Assembly (NCBI GenBank): GCA_010015675.1
Contig: ML976989.1
Coordinates: forward strand, 478,649 to 513,174
DNA from: Byssothecium circinans
Taxonomy: Eukaryota; Ascomycota; Dothideomycetes; Pleosporales; Massarinaceae
Length of the DNA: 34,526 bases
Direction: 5' to 3'
Below, in pieces: positions 29,856-34,526 of this stretch; within the stretch, counting starts at the first letter, position 1, and each line of letters opens with the position of its first letter. The translations under genes and the position numbers were made by a program. The notes under the pieces were generated by a model, which worked only from the letters and a program-made list of their open reading frames with translations, ran no database searches and had not been told where the DNA came from.

Positions 29856-30371
29856 TCACTCCCCGACGTTTGATCTTCTTTTTTTTTTCTTCTTCTTCTT
29901 CTTCATCATCTCCTCCTTCTCCTTTTCCTCCATCTCGTCCATGCTTTTCATCCACTGAGCCACCGTTTCCCGTGGTTCAGACTCAGAGGCCGAAGCAGTG
30001 AGTTCTGTGGCGGCATATACTTGGCTCGTGGAGTTGAAGCGGACTTTCGTCGGAATCCCCGCCACTTCGGTGGCTGTCTCTCCGACACTGTTTCCATCGC
30101 CAGAGTTCTGGAAACCTTTTTCTGTCAACGGTGCCTTCTCTTTGTCACTAGTATAGCCTGATTTCTTCAAGATAGGCTTGAGCACAGTTGGCTTCCTGTG
30201 GTTTGGTGGGTCGTGCTCCTTTTTCTCTTCCTCGTTGCTCACTAGAAGACCTGCAGATTGATGTACATCCTCCTCCTTGAGCTTGACGGGCGGGGGTTCG
30301 GAATGTTGCCCCTGTTGTTGTGCGGAATTGGAATGTTTGGTCGATTTTTGTTTCTCGTCTTTCGACGGCAT
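29856..30371 (-). CDS. Lys/Glu-rich hypothetical protein, 171 aa, with PP1-docking-like motifs
   Basis: Single exon from ATG 30371 (MPSKDEKQKSTKHSNSAQQQ). The sequence is hydrophilic and probably disordered. Two short motifs stand out: KPILKK (residues 65-70), close to the SILK-type docking motif of protein phosphatase 1, and KVRF (109-112), which fits the RVxF consensus. Their order (SILK-like before RVxF) is that of known PP1 regulators such as inhibitor-2. The C-terminus is a charged helix (MKSMDEMEEKEKEEMM) running into eight lysines encoded by a CTT/T-rich tract, then RRSNVGE. A TATA box lies 116 bp upstream. The PP1 link is inference from short motifs that also occur by chance. No homologous family is recognised. 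Confidence 0.55.
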   Translation of the reverse strand: MPSKDEKQKSTKHSNSAQQQGQHSEPPPVKLKEEDVHQSAGLLVSNEEEKKEHDPPNHRKPTVLKPILKKSGYTSDKEKAPLTEKGFQNSGDGNSVGETATEVAGIPTKVRFNSTSQVYAATELTASASESEPRETVAQWMKSMDEMEEKEKEEMMKKKKKKKKRRSNVGE

Positions 30372-30798
30372 CGTCGTGGGAATCGCAGACGTTAATTAAA
30401 TGTATTCGAGATCTTTGGTAGGCATGTACTTCGTTGTTGGTAGCTTTGAAAGAAAGACGGTGAAGAGTCCGGAGGGCGATGCGCGGTTTTATACTTCCGA
30501 GGAGTCAGATTGGGAAGACTCAGATTGTAGTAGTCAATCCCGTCGTCTTACTCCAACTCTTGCCCTTCCTCCACACCCATAAAATATTCTATCTCTTCTC
30601 CGCTTAATATAATAGCAGTGAAACCATGTATTTGCACATCGTGCACGGCCCCAGCAGCGCCCGATCCTTACGGTGCGAGCGACCACGATGCAGGTGCACC
30701 TCGACGCACACGTGGATCCGGATAGTATTTGTACCTCTCAGCCGCATATTTCCCAACCATAAATTATCCATTATTCCTCAGCCTTCACACTCCCTCCA
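30372..30798. other. spacer with the 171-aa gene promoter
   Basis: 427 bp. Apart from the TATA box at 30487-30493 and a second TA-rich run near 30580-30610, no gene or repeat is seen. Confidence 0.5.
30487..30493 (-). promoter_or_regulatory. TATA box for the 171-aa gene
   Basis: TATAAAA on the minus strand, 116 bp upstream of the ATG at 30371. Confidence 0.5.
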
Positions 30799-31038
30799 TC
30801 AACAACGCGCTGACCCATCCGCGCGCACCGCCCTAGCCTCCGGAATGAACCGATAAATCGACCCAAAATAATACCACTGCACCCCATCCGGTATCTTCAT
30901 CCCGATTCTCTTCTCCAGCGCACGCTTTTCGTCGTAGATTGCCATGACAATGGCTGGAGGGACAGGAACGAGGCCCGCGAGGATCTTAGAGGATACGCGC
31001 GATCCGCTGCGCAGGACATGGAAGAATTGGTTGATCAT
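30799..31038 (-). CDS. hypothetical microprotein, 79 aa
   Basis: Single exon, ATG 31038 in a strong context (CCAAAATGA) behind a pyrimidine-rich leader. The protein begins MINQFFHVLRSGSRVSSKIL, then a hydrophobic segment (ILAGLVPVPPAIVMAIY) that could be a membrane or hairpin helix. It continues DEKRALEKRIGMKIPDGVQW and YYFGSIYRFIPEARAV. The composition looks like a real folded protein: balanced, few low-complexity runs, and a YYFGSIYRF aromatic block. I do not recognise the family. The end (VRADGSARC) looks less conserved. Confidence 0.55.
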   Translation of the reverse strand: MINQFFHVLRSGSRVSSKILAGLVPVPPAIVMAIYDEKRALEKRIGMKIPDGVQWYYFGSIYRFIPEARAVRADGSARC

Positions 31039-32809
31039 TTTGGAGAAAGGGAGGGATTGAGCGGGTTTGAATGGGTGCGTGGTTGGAGTGGCGTTGGTGT
31101 TGATGAGTGGATGGTAATGGGTCGAGATCGAACCCGGAAAATGTTGCGGAACGGATGCACGTTTCGCCGAAGCGAGACTTCATTGATGACTCCTCAACAC
31201 CTAGACGTCCTTCGTGCTATCATGAAAAAGGCCGTTGAAGACTTTAGCATTCGGGCGCCAGATTGGGAAAATATATTTCCACTTTTTTCTTTTCTATATC
31301 CCTTTTATTCCTACGCCTCTTCCAGTACCGATAATCTTGTACGACGATCTATACCCAGATATTGAAAACTCACTAGGGCGCGAAAGCTGAATTATAGTAC
31401 CATGTACTCTGAGCCTTGAGGTATACATTACCTAGGTGTGGTAACCGCGGTGCTGTTTCAACCTCGGAGAAGCTTCATCAAGCCTTCAGGTGCACAGAAG
31501 GCTTATTCAAGAGCATCGCCCACCTCGAGAGACTGGTCATACTCATACTCCCAACAGGCCTCCCCAACCGCGCTAGAAATTGCAGCAAAGCCTCACTATA
31601 AAAGGTAAGCCTTGCATACGGCCGCCTTATCCTCCCAGATTTTCCGCCTATGTACCCTCAAAGATAGCAGCACCACCTTGACGCACTTCAAACCCCCTCA
31701 ACCGCTCGACACAGCCATCGTACGACTTCGAGATGCGGTCCAACGCACAGCAATACGTACTTTTATAACATGGAGACATGCCATTTGCGTCGCCCTCAAG
31801 CTCCGAAACCCGCTGTTTTTCTCTCTGCTGCCCGAACGACTAACCTAATCAAGCCCACCGCATCCTCATGCTTCTTGAGCCCACCAGCGCTAATTCCTCA
31901 ACTAAGCAGCAGCCGAAATCCCGTCTCGGCTTGTTAAAAGAGAATACAATGAGATAGGAGAGGTATGAGATAAGATAGAGCGAGGCGGCTTTAGAAATTG
32001 AAGCCTTTGACTTGGCAAGTGGGTTGAGTGTTATTGGCAGAATGCCATATTTGCAAACACATAGGAAGGCGGAATAGTTCTGCTTGTTTTGGTGATATAG
32101 TTGTCGTACGGTTAAATAACCAACGATTTCTTACGTAAGCGCTGCAATCTCTAGGGCCGTAGAGATGTGTTTTAGTTAACCTGTAAGAGTTATGAGAAGT
32201 TCTGGATGTCCATGCTCATGAGGGCTGAGTACTAGCAGAGCTGTGATGATGGCTATACTTGACAAAACTCTACACTCGGCTGCCTACTCTTCTCCTACCA
32301 GCACCTTTTTCTTAACAATATCTTAATAATCTTAGGGGGCCACAAAAGGTACGCAGTCAAAGTAAACTGGGTCGAAGTACCGCTAAGAATGGACATAGAT
32401 ACCGGAACGATCAGCAAGTCGGCCATGGAGCGCTTTAGAACAGAGAACGGAGTAGAGGTTTGCATGATGCGGTGGCTCGGACGACTAAGGCCAGTGGAGT
32501 GCATGCATCGATCTTTCTTTCTGGCCGCCATGTCGGTTTAGGGAGTAAATGGTCGAGCGTGGCCGTTGGCAACGTTTTCAGGCAGGAAGCTGATAAGGAT
32601 AGTCCACAGGCGGTATAAAGGGTAGTTAGGCGGATTTAGAGGGGGCTGTGGAGGGCGTCCGCTGGCAACCAAAACCAGAACTTGGACTCACAATGCGGGC
32701 ACATCACATACGCTCAGGGCTAATGTGTATTTTCTTTTATGAAAAGTAAGTATTTCCGAGCAGCGACCTACCATCTTCTCCCCTCTACATCAGCACCAAC
32801 AAGCCTGGT
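31039..32809. other. gene-poor region with repeat-derived sequence
   Basis: About 1.8 kb without a supported gene. Short ORFs (for example around 31416-31848 and 32295-32531) carry no recognisable pattern. Part of it, 32551-32657, is one arm of a degenerate inverted repeat described separately. The rest may be decayed mobile DNA and promoter sequence. Confidence 0.45.
32551..32657 (+). repeat. left arm of a degenerate inverted repeat around the DUF6601-like gene
   Basis: This segment aligns with the reverse complement of 34085-34203. Shared blocks include GGTCGAGCGTGG, GATAAGGATAGT versus AATAAGGATAGT, AGGCGGATTT and GCTGTGGAGGGCG. The copies differ by small indels and many transitions. It is the more decayed copy: its frames contain stops. 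Confidence 0.6.
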
Positions 32810-33863
32810 CTACGGAGAGAACATTCCGCTACGTCTCCTACAATCTACTGCCCTGTCATGACGCTGAGTGGACAACAGGTGATACCAAAACAGCCCCAGC
32901 CATGCGAGAAAAACCAGAGTTCCACTTGCCGCAACAGCGACCACCGCAGCAATTACAAATATGTATGAAAATCGTTGAAATGTGCCGTTATCTTGCAATA
33001 CGTATGTTGTAAGCCCAACCTGCAGCGCAGACAGGAAAACTGAGAGGACGACAAATATGGCTAGCATCCATTTGAAATGGCGCTTGAAGAATGCATTGTA
33101 CCAAGTTGATCCGGCTCTGTATCCTCGTATAAAGTTGGCGAGGGAATACGTAGGGGGAAATAGTCTGTAGATGATATTGAGCCGGCTCAATCGTAACTCC
33201 CCATATTTGTATCGATTATTGACTTCGCTCAAAGTCTCGAGATTGATATTGTCGAGAAAGGCTTCCAAAAACTCAACCCAGTTGGGCCATTCGATGTTCT
33301 TTGATAGCAGCCCGATGTCTTTCGCAATGTCAAGATCGCTCTTATGGCGTACCAGCCATGCATAAGAAAGCAGAAGCCCACAGGCAGACTTGTGTAGCTC
33401 TTGATCGGAGCATAGATTGTCGTTCCAGTAATTCCAGTCGAGAAGGAAGTCGGGCAATGGCTTGATGAAAATTTGGCCTTCAAACCAGACCAGGTGCTCG
33501 TCAGGGTCTTCTGTAACCAGAATATTGCGTCCAATGAGCTTTTGTCGATGCAGAGGCCGTGCAGCATGCGGAAGGCCTGCAAGCCAAAGGTGCCGTTGGA
33601 TGCCGTTGAGTCTCGGTGTTTTCAAGTCAAGGATTACGTAAGCGTAAGGGTCCCTGTTAGGTCGTAGGTATTTGTCCCTTTCAAAAGTTATTGCGGGATA
33701 GAAGGGCTTAGGTTTATGCTTTGTCGAAGAGGAGGCCTTAGAAAGGTGGATCTTTGATATCGGCGGGATGAGCTTTTCTGAAGGCGAGTCTCTAAGTTAA
33801 AGTGTTAGTCTAAGCGATTTGTATCGTCTCTTGCTTTACTAACTGGATGCTACCTCTATCCAT
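32810..33863 (-). CDS. DUF6601-like fungal membrane protein
   Basis: Exons 33863-33854 and 33789-32810 give 329 aa. Intron 33790-33853 (64 nt, GTAGCA donor, CTAACAC branch, CTTAGAG acceptor) is my best model. The frame of exon 2 is open and coding-like from the start (PSEKLIPPISKIHLS, then YPAITFERDKYLRPNRDPYA). The body fits the fungal DUF6601 pattern: LNGIQRHLWLAGLPHAARPL, HLVWFEGQIFIKPLPDFLLD, then CGLLLSYAWLVRHKSDLDIA, WPNWVEFLEAFL and RYKYGELRLSRLNIIYRLF. Two or three C-terminal membrane helices follow (MLAIFVVLSVFLSALQVGL; FSYIFVIAAVVAVAASGTLV). Function of the family is unknown. The gene is flanked on both sides by arms of a degenerate inverted repeat. The tiny first exon is the least certain part. 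Confidence 0.8.
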
Positions 33864-34084
33864 TGAAAATAATCCTAGTACTGATAGCACCAAGTTAAAG
33901 CGGGATGTGTTTGGTGATTATAAAAGTAGGTTACCTGGTTATTAACATATACGATTGAGGAGTTTCCTTAGCTGCGTGCGGGGTAATGGTAGTAGAGGCC
34001 TGGATATATGTCGTCTGCTTGGGCTCGACCGATCGCTATTGAAAAGCGACTCGCGTTCAGCCTCGCCCCGAAGACGGCCAAATC

Positions 34085-34203
34085 CGCCCTCCACAGCTCC
34101 CCTCCAAATCCGCCTAAATACCCTTCATAATGCAACGGAGTGTCCGCCTGCCTACTATCCTTATTGGCCTCCTTCCTGAAGCTGGCAACGACCACGCTCG
34201 ACC
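34085..34203 (-). repeat. right arm of a degenerate inverted repeat around the DUF6601-like gene
   Basis: Its reverse complement aligns with 32551-32657 over most of its length, with about 12 bp of net indels. This copy is the better preserved and lies inside a 95-codon open frame. Confidence 0.6.
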
Positions 34204-34476
34204 ACGGCCGACTTATTCCTAACTTAGCACGCCGTGGTTTCCACGACGAGCTCATGCAATAGGCTTACCTAAGCTTGGACCTGCGCCTAGACTATTACAC
34301 TTATTAATATGCGTGGTAAGAGCAAACGTTGATTCGGTGGAAGAAAGAGACCTGCAAGTCAAGAGCTGAAGGCTGCAGCACAGCGCTGCCTAAAGAGGAC
34401 ATACCCCGCTTACAGCTGAGTGAAGAATTTTCGCTGGCCAAGGCAGACATTACATGTCCTCACCACGTCTCGCTCG

Positions 34477-34522
34477 GTAAGCTAGCGTACAGGGTTCCTG
34501 ATCACCCAGGGATGCTGATCAC
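34477..34522 (-). repeat. right arm of the window-spanning inverted repeat (transposon-end-like)
   Basis: 46 bp whose reverse complement matches 63-108 at 38 of 46 positions without gaps. The 16-bp core GGGTTCCTGATCACCC (this strand) is identical. A second, diverged TGATCA unit lies just outside it, so this end too looks like tandem units of about 17 bp. It lies four bases from the window end. Confidence 0.7.
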
Positions 34523-34526
34523 TTGC

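Larger units (their letters stand above)
33864..34526. other. repeat-rich right end of the window
   Basis: No host gene is supported. It contains the DUF6601-like upstream region, the right arm of the degenerate inverted repeat (34085-34203), and the window-end repeat (34477-34522). A 95-codon frame on the minus strand (34255-33968, starting MSSSWKPRRAKLGISR and including FSIAIGRAQADDIYPGLYYH) spans the repeat arm. It may be a fragment of a repeat-encoded protein, but I do not recognise it. Confidence 0.5.

Noticed and set aside
1..34526. Starship-like giant mobile element bounded by the terminal inverted repeats
   Set aside because: No DUF3435 tyrosine-recombinase captain is seen, and the interior holds essential housekeeping genes.
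1..34526. tRNA, rRNA genes or CRISPR arrays
   Set aside because: No convincing B-box-like T-arm with a cloverleaf, no rRNA motif and no regularly spaced repeats were found by eye. A covariance-model scan would settle tRNAs.

Overview
The window is nuclear DNA of a filamentous ascomycete. Genes are dense and on both strands. Most are interrupted by introns of about 47-150 nt, usually with CTAAC/CTGAC/CTAAT-like branch sites, and lineage-marking families occur (DUF3176-like, UPF0357/DUF2015, DUF6601-like, ULD-like, fungal Zn2Cys6). The mix resembles a dothideomycete (Pleosporales-like), but that is inference and no species can be named. Exon models were built by hand from splice signals plus reading-frame and protein-family continuity.

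Left and centre (about 0.7-24.7 kb) are gene-rich and largely housekeeping: a decayed-looking DUF3176 membrane-protein gene (676-2632); KAE1, the KEOPS tRNA t6A factor (2947-4065, -), divergent from an RKM4/SETD6-type ribosomal-protein lysine methyltransferase (4613-6181, +); EPL1 of the NuA4 acetyltransferase complex (6662-8614, -); a Zn2Cys6 regulator (10061-11437, +); an MFS transporter (12349-14111, -); a patatin-like lipase (15093-16913 or longer, -); the U2 snRNP factor SF3B4/Hsh49 (17705-18677, -), sharing a 276-bp promoter with TOM7 of the mitochondrial import pore (18954-19226, +; 53 aa in three exons); a 707-aa protein with a fungal STAND-type N-terminus (20035-22317, +); UPF0357/DUF2015 (23014-23437, -); and ribosomal protein eL28 in five exons (23917-24710, +).

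The right third (24.7-34.5 kb) looks accessory: AT-rich possibly RIP-degraded patches, a ULD-type protein whose hidden in-frame intron reveals a zinc-ribbon-like Cys pattern (25536-27068), three consecutive small intronless minus-strand genes each with a TATA box 77-116 bp before the ATG, a 79-aa microprotein, and a DUF6601-like membrane protein bracketed by a degenerate inverted repeat.

Both window ends carry outward-facing copies of one 46-bp sequence (38/46 identical, ungapped). Given the housekeeping genes between them, the likelier reading is an assembly or segment boundary inside copies of one DNA-transposon family, not a 34-kb mobile element. I found no tRNA, rRNA or CRISPR. I did not find a convincing multi-gene new system; the best leads are small-scale (sORF 19768-19845, the TATA-box gene trio with a PP1-docking-like protein, the repeat-bracketed DUF6601 gene, the TOM7 intron).
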